Numbered from the stretch's first letter, positions 7,465 to 17,692 are shown. The stretch is DNA of 64,000 nucleotides from Bacteroidales bacterium (GCA_017442315.1 JAFRZX010000048.1:1-64000); one strand, 5' to 3'. The notes: a model not told the origin generated them from the letters alone. Program-made: numbers and translations.

Positions 7465-9261
7465 TTACATATCATCCTTATCCATATTCTGCAGAAGTGC
7501 TTCATTGGTTCCCCACCTGTTCATGCGGTTCTGCAGGAGTTCCATAGCTTCAATGCAGTTCATGTCAGCAAGGAACTTGCGCATGATCCAGATCCTGTTT
7601 GCAAGTGCAGGGGAGTACAGCAGGTCATCGCGGCGCGTACTTGAAAGAGTGACGTCGACAGCAGGGAAAATCCTCTTGTTTGACAGCCTTCTGTCGAGCT
7701 GCAATTCCATGTTGCCGGTTCCTTTGAATTCCTCGAATATCACTTCATCCATTTTTGAACCAGTCTCCGTAAGAGCAGTAGCCAGGATTGTCAGTGATCC
7801 GCCATTCTCTATATTACGTGCAGCTCCGAAGAATCTCTTAGGCTTATGGAGTGCATTAGCATCAACACCACCTGAAAGAACCTTTCCTGATGCCGGTTGC
7901 ACTGTATTATATGCACGTGCAAGGCGCGTGATGGAATCCAGAAGTATGACTACATCATGTCCGCACTCTACCATTCTCTTGGCTTTTTCAAGAACCATAT
8001 TGGCAACCTTGACATGACGTTCAGCCGGTTCATCAAATGTAGAAGCAACAACTTCAGCCTTTACACTGCGGGCCATGTCTGTCACTTCTTCTGGACGCTC
8101 GTCTATCAGAAGGACAATCATGTATACTTCAGGGTGATTGTCTGCTATGGCATTGGCGATTGATTTAAGAAGCATTGTCTTACCAGTCTTTGGCTGAGCA
8201 ACGATAAGACCTCGCTGTCCTTTGCCGATAGGGGTGAACATGTCGACTATTCTGCATGACATGTCATTATGGCCGTTGCCAAGAAGATTGAACTTTTCTT
8301 CAGGGAAAAGCGGAGTCAGAAAATCAAAAGGAATCCTGTCGCGTATGAACTCCGGAGTTCTGCCGTTTATATATTTGATTCTGACCAACGGGAAATACTT
8401 GTCTCCAGCCTTTGGAGGACGTATTTCACCTGTTACGGTATCACCAGTCTTTAAAGCATGGTGTTTGATCTGATATTGGGACACATAGATGTCGTCTGGT
8501 GAATTGAGATAGTTGTAGTCCGAAGAACGGAGAAAACCATATCCGTCAGGCATGATTTCGAGAACTCCGGTAGCTTCAACCACACCTTCAAACTCAATTA
8601 CAGGCTGATCCGGCTGTTTGCGCTCAGACTGCTGTTCCTGAGTATTGCGTTCATTGCGGTTATCCTTGTTTTTCCTGTTCTGGTTGTCTTTCTTAGGATT
8701 TACTTCAGGTGTATCTGATTTCTGATGGATTTCCTGCGTGTTTTGAGGTTTATCCTTGTCTGCATCTGCACTGGATTCTGTCTTTTCCGGAGTATCAGCG
8801 TCAACAGGAGCAGGCTTTCTGATTCTCTCTCTCTTCTGCTTTTTCTGTTTATTTGCCGGATTCTGTTCTGGTTCGGATGTCTCTGTGACTTCCTTCTCCT
8901 GACGTACTGTCTCAGGGACTTCTGCTGGAGCATTCTTTGGCTTGCGTCCACGTTTTTTAGTCTCCGCCTTTTCTTCCGGATTTTCTGCTACCTTGTTTTC
9001 TTCTTGAGTGGTTATCTTTATTTCAGCCGGCAAGTCAGTCAAAGATTCTTCCTGTTGCTGTTTTTCCACCTTCTTAGGACGGCCTCTTTTCTTTACTGGT
9101 TTATCGGGTGCATTCAATGCATTCTTCCTGGCTTCTTCGTCAAGAATAGCGTATACAAGATCGTCTTTTTCCATACGCTTGAAGCCTTTTACGTCAAGTT
9201 CTGAAGCTAATGACCGGAGTTGATCCATATCCATTTCCTTCAGGTCAAAAATCTTGTGCAT
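7465..9261 (-). CDS. rho: Transcription termination factor Rho, extended N-terminus
   Basis: A 598-residue RNA-dependent ATPase that ends transcription. Residues 1-45 are a Rho_N SAP-like domain ([19 protein letters not shown]). Residues ~50-220 are a low-complexity, Lys/Glu/Gln-rich insert with two AT-hook-like blocks (KKRGRPKK at 57-64, KKRGRKPK at 102-109). The RNA-binding cold-shock-like domain starts near 225 ([14 protein letters not shown]). Walker A is AQPKTGKT at 355-362 and Walker B is in [16 protein letters not shown]. Such inserts are typical of Bacteroidota Rho and longer than in E. coli (419 residues). The leader carries two small hairpins, consistent with autoregulation by attenuation, which is known for rho elsewhere. 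Confidence 0.97.
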   Translation of the reverse strand: MHKIFDLKEMDMDQLRSLASELDVKGFKRMEKDDLVYAILDEEARKNALNAPDKPVKKRGRPKKVEKQQQEESLTDLPAEIKITTQEENKVAENPEEKAETKKRGRKPKNAPAEVPETVRQEKEVTETSEPEQNPANKQKKQKRERIRKPAPVDADTPEKTESSADADKDKPQNTQEIHQKSDTPEVNPKKDNQNRKNKDNRNERNTQEQQSERKQPDQPVIEFEGVVEATGVLEIMPDGYGFLRSSDYNYLNSPDDIYVSQYQIKHHALKTGDTVTGEIRPPKAGDKYFPLVRIKYINGRTPEFIRDRIPFDFLTPLFPEEKFNLLGNGHNDMSCRIVDMFTPIGKGQRGLIVAQPKTGKTMLLKSIANAIADNHPEVYMIVLLIDERPEEVTDMARSVKAEVVASTFDEPAERHVKVANMVLEKAKRMVECGHDVVILLDSITRLARAYNTVQPASGKVLSGGVDANALHKPKRFFGAARNIENGGSLTILATALTETGSKMDEVIFEEFKGTGNMELQLDRRLSNKRIFPAVDVTLSSTRRDDLLYSPALANRIWIMRKFLADMNCIEAMELLQNRMNRWGTNEALLQNMDKDDM

Positions 9262-9294
9262 AAAGAATATTTAAATGATTAAGTACAAATGGAA

Positions 9295-9354
9295 CCTATC
9301 CCATAGGGAGAGTCATTTCATTGAAGAATATGCAATCCCTCAGAATTACTGAGG
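9295..9354 (-). promoter_or_regulatory. Structured rho leader (two hairpins)
   Basis: The leader between the promoter and the rho start contains CCTCAG-N5-CTGAGG at 9338-9354 and CCTAT-CCC-ATAGG at 9295-9307. Both are perfect but short. They could take part in autoregulation of rho; this is inference. Confidence 0.35.
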
Positions 9355-9359
9355 TTTTA

Positions 9360-9389
9360 CAAAGATACTAAAAATAAAGATAGAGGCAA
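9360..9389 (-). promoter_or_regulatory. rho promoter
   Basis: On the minus strand: TTG at 9389-9387, a 19-base spacer, then TATCTTTG at 9367-9360, matching the Bacteroidota sigma consensus. Transcription would begin about 85-95 bases before the rho start. Confidence 0.65.
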
Positions 9390-9406
9390 TACTCTAAGCA
9401 TTTTTT

Positions 9407-12154
9407 TTAGAAATTATTATCCCAGTAACTACTGCTCTTCTTGAATCGCAAAAGGTCTGCCAAAGCAGCAGCATTTGCCTGAATTCTGAAACTCCAAGAC
9501 TCCCATTTACCGTTAGGAATCCATGATACGTTAATGTTGAAACAATGCAGGTCGTATGTGGCACTAAGCTGTGTCGCGCTCATTTTCAATGCCATAAGGT
9601 CAAAATTGGTATTAAGCTGCAGTGCAAGACGAGGAGTAAGCTTCACAGTACCGCTTAAGCCCAGAGTCTGGGTATAATTGTGTTTTTTAATAACCTGACC
9701 GTTGGAAAACTGATATGCCTTCCTGTAACTGAAGCTATAGTTGAAATTGAACGACCATGGAACGTTCGGATTCATATAATACAACCAGCCGCCAGGTATA
9801 TACTCTCCTGTTACCGGATGGTAATATATTCTTGTATAGTGGTCTGCAGGATTTCCGCCTGCCTGCTGAGTACCGTCATTACCGTTTATCTTTCCCTCTC
9901 CGGACAAGGAGTAGGAAAGCGACACACTTGCATTGGTCAGTCGTGCTAGTCCCTGACCTTCCTGAATGGCAAATCTGTTGATCTTTCTGCCATTGGTGTT
10001 ATTCTTGTCAACAAGAATTGCATATGGATCAAGGTTGGCATTGGCACTGATTCCAAGTTTACCGAATACTGAAGTAGAAAGGGTTACCCCAATATTGTTC
10101 AGTTTTAGAGAATCAGCCAGGAAATTATATCCAGTAGAGAAATTCAGCTGATCGATAAGCTTGATTTTCTTAGATCCGGTACCTGTAGTATCCTTCAAGT
10201 CTCTGACTTTTGCTTCAAAGTTGTTTCCAAGAGAGAAGTTGAGACTGGCGGTCTTGCCTTTTCCCGGAACAGAATTCAGCTGACCGGCATATATATTATA
10301 GTCCTGCGTCTGTACCTTTCCATTCTTATCAACATATGTCAAGGTCCTGTATCCGTTGAAGTATTTTGCCTTGTCAGGACTGAATGATGCAGATATTGAA
10401 GGGGATACGACGTGTCTTATAGCCTGAAGTCTTCTATGCTTTCCAAAATTGAAGAGTCCATATATTCGCGTGCTCATGGAAATGCTTCCAGAGTAGTTAT
10501 GTGTAGCTCCGAAATTCTTGAATGCTTTTCCTTTGATGTCTTCAACACGTCCGGTATCAGGATTGTATTCCTTTTCGGTCTTCCTGAAGAACCAGTTCAT
10601 TCCATAAGTAATGCTAGGAGTGATGTTGAAATATTTCAATAAGGTGAAGTTCGGCAGACCTATCTGGAAATTATGTGACATTCCGTTCTGGAATTTATCG
10701 AAAAAACCAGGTTTGTTGAACTCTGAAGCCTTGAAATTGATCTTGTTCTGCAATGTTGTATTATATCCCAATGAGAACTTTTCATAGAATTTTTCTTTAC
10801 CTACTCTGTTCTTCTGCTTGAACGGATAGAACCTGCTCACAGACAATGTTATGTTTGGTAATGTGAAAGCGTATGAACTGTCTCGTGAGTTCTGATTATG
10901 CAGGGCGTTGACTGAAAGGTTTACCTTTCCGTTCCAGTTCTTCGAGTATGAGATTGATGAAGAAAACTGGTTCTGGAGAGCCTCTGTCACCGAAGTGGAA
11001 TTATATCGGCTGTTAGATGGACTGGAGAAGTTTACCGATGCTGTGAAACTTGTTCCGGGACGTGCTTTGGCATCCTGGGAATGGTTCCATCTGACGGCAA
11101 AGTTTCTGGTCTGGAAGAAGTCTGAGCTACCTTTTTCTCCTGCCTGGTCATTTGAATATGTCAAGGAGAAACTTCCGTTGCATTTATAATTGACCTTGTA
11201 TCGTGAATTCACATCCAAAGCCCAGGATCCGAGGGTGTAGATGTCACCAGTTACTGCTATGTCGAAATAGTCGCCGATTACGAAATACAGTCCTGCATCT
11301 CTGACATAAAATCCTCTGGACTGTTCCTCTCCGAAGGTAGGAAAGAGGATACCGGTTGCTCTGTCAGGGCGTTTAGGAATGAAACCGAAAGGTAGTCCTA
11401 TAGGAAGCGGCACATCCGCAATAACCGGATATGCTGGTCCGAACACTGTCTTCTGAGATGGTTTGGTCATTACTTTTGCCGCTGTCAGATGCAGATAATA
11501 GTGCGGATGTTCGCAGTCACATACAGTGTATTTACCTTTGGTTATGTTGATGGAACGGTCCGGCATCATCTTGATGTTCTTGCCATGAAGGATACCGTCC
11601 TGCTCCTGCGTCACCATGTTGGTGATCTTGGCCTTCATTGTCTCGAAATTGTACCTGACCTCTTCCATCGAATATGATTTGCCACCTTGTTCCATTACCG
11701 GCTGGCCCGTTACCACTCCGGTAGAGTCCTTTGTTCCTCTTGCATACAAGGTCTTTGTCTTCAGGTCATATTCCATATAATCTGCGGAAAGCTTCATGTT
11801 TCCGTAGGTTACGCTTACATCACCATAATAGTATATAAGCTGCTTGCCATCACTGAAATCCTCTATGATAGAATCTCTTGCCGTAGTGAAAGCAGGAGCT
11901 TCAAGCGAACTTTTGCTGAGCATCTGCATGGAATCAGCAGCTGCAACTGAGTCAGCATATGCTATGGAGTCATTTACGGCACGCAGTGAATCGGAAATCA
12001 CTGGAAGTGCAGAAGTATCTGATGCAGCTTCCAGTCTGGCGGCAACACGTCTTTCACGCCTTGACTTTCTTTCATCCTGTGAAGAAACGGTGAAAGAGCC
12101 GAGCAAGAGCAACATCAAAATTGCCAATCCCCATTTTTCAAGCCATCTCTTCAT
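9407..12154 (-). CDS. Bacteroidota-type LPS assembly protein LptD (OstA-like)
   Basis: A 915-residue outer-membrane protein starting MKRWLEKWGLAILMLLLLGS, a signal peptide ending near VSSQ. An acidic, Ala/Ser/Asp-rich linker follows (~30-100). Then comes an OstA/LptA-like periplasmic domain (YYYGDVSVTYGNMKLSADYMEYDLKTKTLYARG) and a long beta-barrel (many alternating aromatic strands to the final WDNNF). This is the arrangement of the Bacteroidota LptD family, which inserts lipopolysaccharide into the outer leaflet. GLPFGFIPKRPDRATG matches the conserved region before the barrel. It is divergent from an amidase gene and upstream of rho on the same strand, but the rho promoter separates them. 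Confidence 0.88.
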   Translation of the reverse strand: MKRWLEKWGLAILMLLLLGSFTVSSQDERKSRRERRVAARLEAASDTSALPVISDSLRAVNDSIAYADSVAAADSMQMLSKSSLEAPAFTTARDSIIEDFSDGKQLIYYYGDVSVTYGNMKLSADYMEYDLKTKTLYARGTKDSTGVVTGQPVMEQGGKSYSMEEVRYNFETMKAKITNMVTQEQDGILHGKNIKMMPDRSINITKGKYTVCDCEHPHYYLHLTAAKVMTKPSQKTVFGPAYPVIADVPLPIGLPFGFIPKRPDRATGILFPTFGEEQSRGFYVRDAGLYFVIGDYFDIAVTGDIYTLGSWALDVNSRYKVNYKCNGSFSLTYSNDQAGEKGSSDFFQTRNFAVRWNHSQDAKARPGTSFTASVNFSSPSNSRYNSTSVTEALQNQFSSSISYSKNWNGKVNLSVNALHNQNSRDSSYAFTLPNITLSVSRFYPFKQKNRVGKEKFYEKFSLGYNTTLQNKINFKASEFNKPGFFDKFQNGMSHNFQIGLPNFTLLKYFNITPSITYGMNWFFRKTEKEYNPDTGRVEDIKGKAFKNFGATHNYSGSISMSTRIYGLFNFGKHRRLQAIRHVVSPSISASFSPDKAKYFNGYRTLTYVDKNGKVQTQDYNIYAGQLNSVPGKGKTASLNFSLGNNFEAKVRDLKDTTGTGSKKIKLIDQLNFSTGYNFLADSLKLNNIGVTLSTSVFGKLGISANANLDPYAILVDKNNTNGRKINRFAIQEGQGLARLTNASVSLSYSLSGEGKINGNDGTQQAGGNPADHYTRIYYHPVTGEYIPGGWLYYMNPNVPWSFNFNYSFSYRKAYQFSNGQVIKKHNYTQTLGLSGTVKLTPRLALQLNTNFDLMALKMSATQLSATYDLHCFNINVSWIPNGKWESWSFRIQANAAALADLLRFKKSSSYWDNNF

Positions 12155-12218
12155 TGTACCTTTTATTATATATAGACATCAAATCGAATGTATCTTACTT
12201 ATATTCGCAACTTTTTGT

Positions 12219-12226
12219 TATTTTTG
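12219..12226 (+). promoter_or_regulatory. Putative -7 element before amidase
   Basis: TATTTTTG fits TAnnTTTG, 53 bases before the amidase start. No clear -33 TTTG is visible at the expected distance. Confidence 0.35.
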
Positions 12227-12279
12227 CAAACTGCAAAATTAAAACTTATTTCAAATATTACCAATATTGTATTGAATAT

Positions 12280-13419
12280 ATGGCCCATAAAGTGTGTTTT
12301 TTTTGTATTCTATGCATGATATCCTTCTATGTAGCATCAACTCCGGCATATGCTCAGGATGATGCATCTGCATTGGGACTCAAGACAGTAGTGATTGACC
12401 CCGGACATGGAGGTAAGGATCCTGGAGCTCCTGGAAAATCCAGGTCAGCCAGTGAAAAGCAGATTGTGCTGGCAGTGTCGAAGCTTTTGGGAGAAAAGAT
12501 AAAGCAGGAGTATCCGGATGTCAAGGTATTGTATACAAGAACTACTGACGTATTCGTTGAATTGCGTGAAAGGGCAGCCATTGCTACAAAAAACAATGCT
12601 GACCTGTTCATATCCATACATTGCAATGCCAATGATTCATCCAGACCGTTTGGCGCTTCAGCTCATATTCTTGGGCCCAAATCCAAAAACAAGAAGAACA
12701 CCAACGATTATTTCGAGAAAAGCATCTCGGTGGCTCGCAGGGAGAACTCAGTAATGCTTCTTGAAGACGATTACAAAACTGCTTATCAGGGTTTTGATCC
12801 TGATTCACCGGAGTCTGTAATCAGTCATAGCCTCATGTGGAATGCCAATTACCAGAACAGTCTTCTGTTTGCTGCAGAACTGGATGCTGTATTCAAGAAG
12901 AAACCCTTCAGAGAAAGCGACTATACAGGAATACATCAGGATGTATTTTATCTCTTGTGGGCCACCAACATGCCTGCGGCCCTGCTTGAGATAGGATTCC
13001 TTTCAAATCCATCTGATTATGCCCTGCTCAGTTCTGCCTCTGGACAGGAACAGGTTGCACAGAGTCTTTTTACGGCATTCAGTTCATATAAGAAGAAGTT
13101 TGATGCAAGTCTGCAGATAGAGCCGGGAGACAGGTCGTCAGTGCAGGAAAACTCATCAGATGAAATCGTGAAGACTCCAGAAAAGATATCATATGGAGTA
13201 CAGATAATGGCACTAAAGAGTCTTCTTCAATCAGATGATCCACACTTCAAAGGATTGAAAGTGACAGTTGTCGGCCCTTCTGCAAAAGGTTATTACAGGT
13301 ATGTGACAGCATATGGTGACATGAGCACAGCAGAAAATGCCTTGAAAACCGTAAGAAAGAAATTTCCTGAAGCGTATGTGGTTAAGATTTCAGGAAATGA
13401 AGTGGAAAGAGTTAAATAG
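12280..13419 (+). CDS. N-acetylmuramoyl-L-alanine amidase with C-terminal SPOR-like domain
   Basis: A 379-residue cell-wall hydrolase that cuts the amide bond between N-acetylmuramic acid and the peptide in the periplasm. The signal peptide is MAHKVCFFCILCMISFYVAS ending near AYAQ. The Amidase_3 domain shows the zinc motifs VVIDPGHGGKDPGAPG, a following E in SEKQIVL, SIHCNAN, and the catalytic Glu region ALLEIGFLSN. The last ~75 residues (YGVQIMALKSLL to VKISGNEVERVK) look like a SPOR peptidoglycan-binding domain. The frame opens 53 codons earlier, but that part lies over the promoter region and has no signal peptide. Eight bases separate it from the MlaD gene, so they are probably one operon. 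Confidence 0.93.
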   Translation: MAHKVCFFCILCMISFYVASTPAYAQDDASALGLKTVVIDPGHGGKDPGAPGKSRSASEKQIVLAVSKLLGEKIKQEYPDVKVLYTRTTDVFVELRERAAIATKNNADLFISIHCNANDSSRPFGASAHILGPKSKNKKNTNDYFEKSISVARRENSVMLLEDDYKTAYQGFDPDSPESVISHSLMWNANYQNSLLFAAELDAVFKKKPFRESDYTGIHQDVFYLLWATNMPAALLEIGFLSNPSDYALLSSASGQEQVAQSLFTAFSSYKKKFDASLQIEPGDRSSVQENSSDEIVKTPEKISYGVQIMALKSLLQSDDPHFKGLKVTVVGPSAKGYYRYVTAYGDMSTAENALKTVRKKFPEAYVVKISGNEVERVK

Positions 13420-13427
13420 TTTTAATC

Positions 13428-14336
13428 ATGCATACAAAGGAATTCAAGATCGGACTTTTTGTCGTTGTCGTATTGACAGCTTCTTTTTTCATAATCAATT
13501 ATCTTCGTGGCGAGGATATATTCAATCGTGAAATCGAAATTTATTCAACATATGATGATGTAGAAGGCTTGGTAGCATCAGCACCCGTATATATTAAAGG
13601 ATATAAAGCAGGCAAGGTCACTGAGGTTGAATACATGCCAGATATGGATGTTTTCAAGGTTATATGCTCGGTTGGAAAGCAGTTTCATATTCCTGATGAT
13701 TCGAGAATGACCATATATAGTGTTGATATAATGGGTGGTAAAGGAGTCAGGATAGATCTGGGAAAATCGGATTCCTCAGTAACGGACGGTGCATGTCTTC
13801 ACTCATCTTTTGAAGCCGGATTGATGGACGGACTTTCTGCCGGAATCGGACCTTTGCTGGAAAAGGTAAGCGCGACTATTGATAGTCTGAATGTTACCGT
13901 GACCGGTATCAACCGCATTCTGTCAAAGGAAAATTCTTCATCCATCGAACGGACTCTGGCTCATCTTGAGTCAACCATGGCTGATATAAATAATATAATT
14001 GATGTCATAGGTAACCGTTCGGAAGAGCTGGACACATTTGTCGTAAATCTTGCATCCCTTTCCGATAAGCTCAATGGCATTGCATCATCTGCCGACACCA
14101 CACTTGCAGGAGTGAATGATTTCGTTTCTGTGCTGAATACTTCTGATATTGCCGGTGTAATTACTTCGTTCAAGTCTCTTCTTGAAAATATCAACGATCC
14201 TGATGGCAGTATTGGAAAACTTATGAATGACGATTCTGTATATGATTCAATCGATGCACTTTTAAATGATGTTGATTCACTAGTGCGCCAGATTGAAGAA
14301 AATCCGAAAAAATATATTAAAATTTCAATATTCTAG
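13428..14336 (+). CDS. MlaD/MCE-family lipid transport protein
   Basis: A 302-residue protein with one N-terminal membrane anchor (FKIGLFVVVVLTASFFIINYL). An MCE domain follows (EIYSTYDDVEGLVASAPVYIKGYKAGKVTEVEY, IPDDSRMTIYSVDIMGGKGVRIDLG). After that comes a long helical region with repeated short coiled-coil segments (residues ~130-290). MCE proteins form hexameric rings that move phospholipids between membranes. The partner permease and ATPase (MlaE, MlaF) are not in the window. It sits in an operon with the amidase upstream; a 272-base gap separates it from dnaA. Confidence 0.92.
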   Translation: MHTKEFKIGLFVVVVLTASFFIINYLRGEDIFNREIEIYSTYDDVEGLVASAPVYIKGYKAGKVTEVEYMPDMDVFKVICSVGKQFHIPDDSRMTIYSVDIMGGKGVRIDLGKSDSSVTDGACLHSSFEAGLMDGLSAGIGPLLEKVSATIDSLNVTVTGINRILSKENSSSIERTLAHLESTMADINNIIDVIGNRSEELDTFVVNLASLSDKLNGIASSADTTLAGVNDFVSVLNTSDIAGVITSFKSLLENINDPDGSIGKLMNDDSVYDSIDALLNDVDSLVRQIEENPKKYIKISIF

Positions 14337-14524
14337 GTAGCTGTATATAGGAAAAATCGCTGTTTTGGTTATTTAAAATTATTCTAAATTGTAACTTGCG
14401 TATTTTAGTGGAGTTTAAGCATCGATGGTCTGCCTAAATGATTGTTATTCAATAGATTCGATGATTAAAAGTTTTCTAAAAAATAAAACGGCAGATGTAA
14501 AATAAAATTAATTTGCAATAGCAA

Positions 14525-14560
14525 TTTGCATTTTTTATTACTTTTTTTTCCTCATCTTTG
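14525..14560 (+). promoter_or_regulatory. Possible dnaA promoter
   Basis: TTTG at 14525-14528 and CATCTTTG at 14553-14560 with a 24-base spacer, somewhat longer than usual. An imperfect hairpin (CCCG...CGGG, 14565-14581) follows in the leader. The rest of the gap 14337-14524 is AT-rich with no clear DnaA-box cluster. Confidence 0.35.
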
Positions 14561-14608
14561 TACTCCCGTTTCAAAAGCGGGCCTGAAACTTGACACGAAT
14601 CCACCTAA

Positions 14609-16030
14609 ATGATACTTGACAAGCACATATCCGTTTGGAATAATTGTCTGAACTTCATTCAGCAGAATATCGAACCTAAGCAGTTCAAGCTTTGGTTCGG
14701 TCCGATCAAACCTGTATCATTGGTTGATTCTACCCTTACTGTCGAAGTTCCGTCTGAATTCTTCAGGGAATATCTGGAGGGCGCATATCTTGATATCCTT
14801 AAAGCGGCTTTAAAGAAAGAACTCGGAACTGCAGCCAAGTTGGTATATGTCGTGACGCCTGTTCAAAGACAGCAGTCACTTGTGTACCCTGCTGCGCATG
14901 GTTCGGCACCTGTCAATAAGACAATTTCCGTAGAGACTTTTGCCAAAGGCGGCAATCCTGGTCCTTTCGTTTTTCCCGGCATCCAGAGGATTCAGGTGAA
15001 TCCACAGTTGAATCCCGTGTACTGCTTTGAAAACCTGGTAATAGGTGAATGCAACAAGATGGGATTTACTGCAGGGGAGAGCATTTCCATGTCACCTGGC
15101 AAGACAGCATTCAATCCTCTATTCCTTTTCGGAGGTCCCGGTCTTGGAAAAACCCATTTGGCGCAGGCTATCGGTATTGCCATCAAGAAGAAGTATCCTG
15201 AACTGGTTGTACTCTATGTGCCGGCAAACCGTTTCAAGATCCAGTATATGGATGCGACAAACGGACGTAACAAACTGACGGATTTTCTGGCATTCTATAT
15301 GAAGATGGATGTTCTGATTGTTGATGATATACAGGATCTTCAGAGTCCTGGTTCTCAGAATGCTTTCTTCAATATATTCAATCACCTGCATCAATCAGGA
15401 AAACAGCTCATATTTACATCTGACAGACCGTCTGTCGAACTGGAAAATTTTGAGGAAAGACTTCTTTCAAGGCTGAAATGGGGTCTGTCTGTCGAACTTC
15501 AGAAACCGGATTATCAGACCAGACTCAACATGCTCAAGGCCAGAGCTTTCAGGGAAGGAGTGCATTTAAACGATGATGTTCTCGAATTTTTGGCCTCACG
15601 TATCAAGTCCAACTTCCGTGAACTCGAAGGTGCTTTGATTTCATTGATTGCCAATGCAACATTGGCACATAAGGAAATTACCGTAGACCTGGCAGAGAAG
15701 ATTACTGAGAAGATAGTAGGAGAGCAGCATAATGATGTTACTATCGATAAGGTGCAGAAAGTCGTATGCGACTACTTCAACATATCGCGTGATGAGCTTC
15801 TCTCCAAGACACGCAAACGTCAGATAGTTCAGGCCAGGCAGATAGCCATGTATATGTCACGTAGCCTCATAAATTGTTCACTGTCTACAATCGGCTCTGA
15901 AACCGGAGGCAAAGATCATGCAACGGTACTGCATGCATGTACAACAGTCAATGATCTGATGTCCACAGACAAGACGTTCAGACAATATGTTGCGGATATC
16001 GAGAAACTGCTTGTTCCTGTAAGAAGATAG
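14609..16030 (+). CDS. dnaA: Chromosomal replication initiator DnaA
   Basis: A 473-residue AAA+ protein that opens the replication origin. Domain I covers residues ~1-85 (WNNCLNFIQQNIEPKQFKLWF). A short linker leads to the AAA+ module with Walker A GGPGLGKT at 175-182 and Walker B VLIVDDIQDL. Sensor and arginine finger regions follow (FTSDRPSVEL, EERLLSRLKWGL). Domain IV carries the DNA-binding signature GGKDHATVLHAC. Length is normal. It is preceded by a 272-base AT-rich gap and followed by a terminator, so it is probably monocistronic. No dnaN or gyrB is adjacent, unlike the classical origin region of many bacteria. Confidence 0.98.
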   Translation: MILDKHISVWNNCLNFIQQNIEPKQFKLWFGPIKPVSLVDSTLTVEVPSEFFREYLEGAYLDILKAALKKELGTAAKLVYVVTPVQRQQSLVYPAAHGSAPVNKTISVETFAKGGNPGPFVFPGIQRIQVNPQLNPVYCFENLVIGECNKMGFTAGESISMSPGKTAFNPLFLFGGPGLGKTHLAQAIGIAIKKKYPELVVLYVPANRFKIQYMDATNGRNKLTDFLAFYMKMDVLIVDDIQDLQSPGSQNAFFNIFNHLHQSGKQLIFTSDRPSVELENFEERLLSRLKWGLSVELQKPDYQTRLNMLKARAFREGVHLNDDVLEFLASRIKSNFRELEGALISLIANATLAHKEITVDLAEKITEKIVGEQHNDVTIDKVQKVVCDYFNISRDELLSKTRKRQIVQARQIAMYMSRSLINCSLSTIGSETGGKDHATVLHACTTVNDLMSTDKTFRQYVADIEKLLVPVRR

Positions 16031-16034
16031 TACG

Positions 16035-16070
16035 ATCCATTCCCATGAAATGCGGAATGGATTTTTCTTT
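16035..16070 (+). terminator. Terminator after dnaA
   Basis: Stem ATCCATTCC / GGAATGGAT (9 base pairs, 16035-16043 and 16054-16062) followed by TTTTCTTTT. It lies five bases after the dnaA stop. Confidence 0.85.
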
Positions 16071-16142
16071 TAAGTGATATATCTTTATCACTATAGTTGA
16101 AATGATTCAGATTATTTTTTAAACAGTTTCTCACTAAATTAC

Positions 16143-16150
16143 TATTTTTG
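16143..16150 (+). promoter_or_regulatory. Putative -7 element before pepD
   Basis: TATTTTTG fits TAnnTTTG, 21 bases before the pepD start. No convincing -33 element is seen. Confidence 0.35.
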
Positions 16151-16171
16151 CAGAAATAACATGCAGAACCG

Positions 16172-17602
16172 ATGAATTCAGAAAAAGTACTTTCTTATTT
16201 TAAAGAGATAACCAGGATTCCAAGGGAATCCGGTCATGAAGAGCAGATCATAGCATATCTGCAGAATTTCGCAAACGAGAATGGGCTTGAGTGCAAGACT
16301 GACGAAGCAGGTAATGTACTGATAGTGAAAGAGGCAGCACCTGGCTTTGAAAATGTACCTGCAATCGTTCTCCAGAGCCACTCAGATATGGTATGCGAAA
16401 AGAACGAAGGTGTAGAACATGATTTTGCCAGAGATCCAATCCGATACGTCATTGAGGATGGATGGATGATTGCCCCGGATACTACTTTAGGCGCAGATTG
16501 CGGTATCGGTATGGCAGCACAAATGGCTATGCTTACCAGTGAGCTTCCATCAGGAAAAATAGAATGTCTGTTTACTGTTTCAGAAGAGACTGGTCTGGAT
16601 GGAGCCATGGCGCTTCAACCTGGATTCTTCACTGGGAAGGTGCTGTTGAATCTGGATTCTGAAGATGAAGGTGAAATTTTCGTTGGATGTGCCGGAGGTA
16701 TAGATACAACAGCTGAATTCCATTATAAGCAGGAATCGGTTCAGGAAGGATTTGTCTGCGAAGAAATCTATGTGAAGGATGCCATTGGGGGACACAGCGG
16801 TGATGATATAAATAAGGGACGCGCAAACGCTGTGCAGCTGATCGGACGTTTCCTTTATAGTATTCTTGATCTTGACTGGCAGCTGGTATCTATCAACGGA
16901 GGCAACAAACGTAATGCCATAGCCAGAGAAGCAAAAGCAGTCATTGCTGCAGAAGAGGATACGTTGGAAATCATAAATGAAAGACTTGCTGATTTTGCCG
17001 AAAGCGTAATAGAAGAATACGGCAGAATCGAAAAAGAAATCAAGGTAGGCTTTACACAGGCTCAGTCTTCTGATGTAGCCGTAGATGAAATGACAGCATG
17101 GAATCTTGTTGCAGCATTATGTGCATCACCTCATGGAGTACTTGCAATGAGCCAGGAAATAGATAATTTTGTGGAGACATCAACCAATCTGGCATCTGTA
17201 CGGATGACCGGACCAGGTGTGATCCGGATAGGATCCAGTCAGAGAAGTTGCCTGACTGCAGCACGACATGCAGCTGCGGCCAGGATGGAAGCTTGTTTTG
17301 TTCTTGCCGGAGCAATTGTTTCACATGAAGGTGAATATCCTGGATGGGCCCCTGCAGCTATCTCTCCGATAAGGGATGCGTGCGTCGCATCATATAAAAA
17401 ACTGTTCGGTGTTGAGCCAGCTGTAAAAGCTATTCATGCCGGTCTGGAATGCGGATTGTTTACTGAAAAATTCCCTGGTCTGGATATGGTGTCTTTCGGA
17501 CCGACTCTCCGGGGGGTGCATGCTCCGGGAGAACGTCTGGATCTTGCTTCACTCGATAAGTTTGTCGCTCTCCTTACAGATGTAGTAACAAATTACAGAT
17601 AA
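16172..17602 (+). CDS. pepD: Aminoacyl-histidine dipeptidase (PepD-type, M20)
   Basis: A 476-residue cytosolic zinc dipeptidase of the M20C family, cutting Xaa-His and other dipeptides. The metal and catalytic motifs are visible in order: LQSHSDMVC, PDTTLGADCGIGMA with the bridging Asp, FTVSEETGLDGA with the catalytic Glu pair, and LNLDSEDEGEIFVGCAGG. The lid/dimerisation part has VKDAIGGHSGDDINKGRANA, and the C-terminus has IHAGLECGLF and SFGPTLRGVHAPGERL. Length equals the family standard. It stands alone between dnaA and rpe. Confidence 0.95.
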   Translation: MNSEKVLSYFKEITRIPRESGHEEQIIAYLQNFANENGLECKTDEAGNVLIVKEAAPGFENVPAIVLQSHSDMVCEKNEGVEHDFARDPIRYVIEDGWMIAPDTTLGADCGIGMAAQMAMLTSELPSGKIECLFTVSEETGLDGAMALQPGFFTGKVLLNLDSEDEGEIFVGCAGGIDTTAEFHYKQESVQEGFVCEEIYVKDAIGGHSGDDINKGRANAVQLIGRFLYSILDLDWQLVSINGGNKRNAIAREAKAVIAAEEDTLEIINERLADFAESVIEEYGRIEKEIKVGFTQAQSSDVAVDEMTAWNLVAALCASPHGVLAMSQEIDNFVETSTNLASVRMTGPGVIRIGSSQRSCLTAARHAAAARMEACFVLAGAIVSHEGEYPGWAPAAISPIRDACVASYKKLFGVEPAVKAIHAGLECGLFTEKFPGLDMVSFGPTLRGVHAPGERLDLASLDKFVALLTDVVTNYR

Positions 17603-17692
17603 AATGCTTCTGTTTTTCAAAAGGTCATATACCGTATCCTATGAGATGCCGGAGCAAATAGATATTATAACTGATACTAAGATAAATGAATT

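Noticed and set aside
14337-14608. AT-rich gap before dnaA as replication origin
   Set aside because: No cluster of DnaA boxes (TTATCCACA-like) is visible, and dnaN, gyrB or other origin neighbours are absent. AT-richness alone is not enough.
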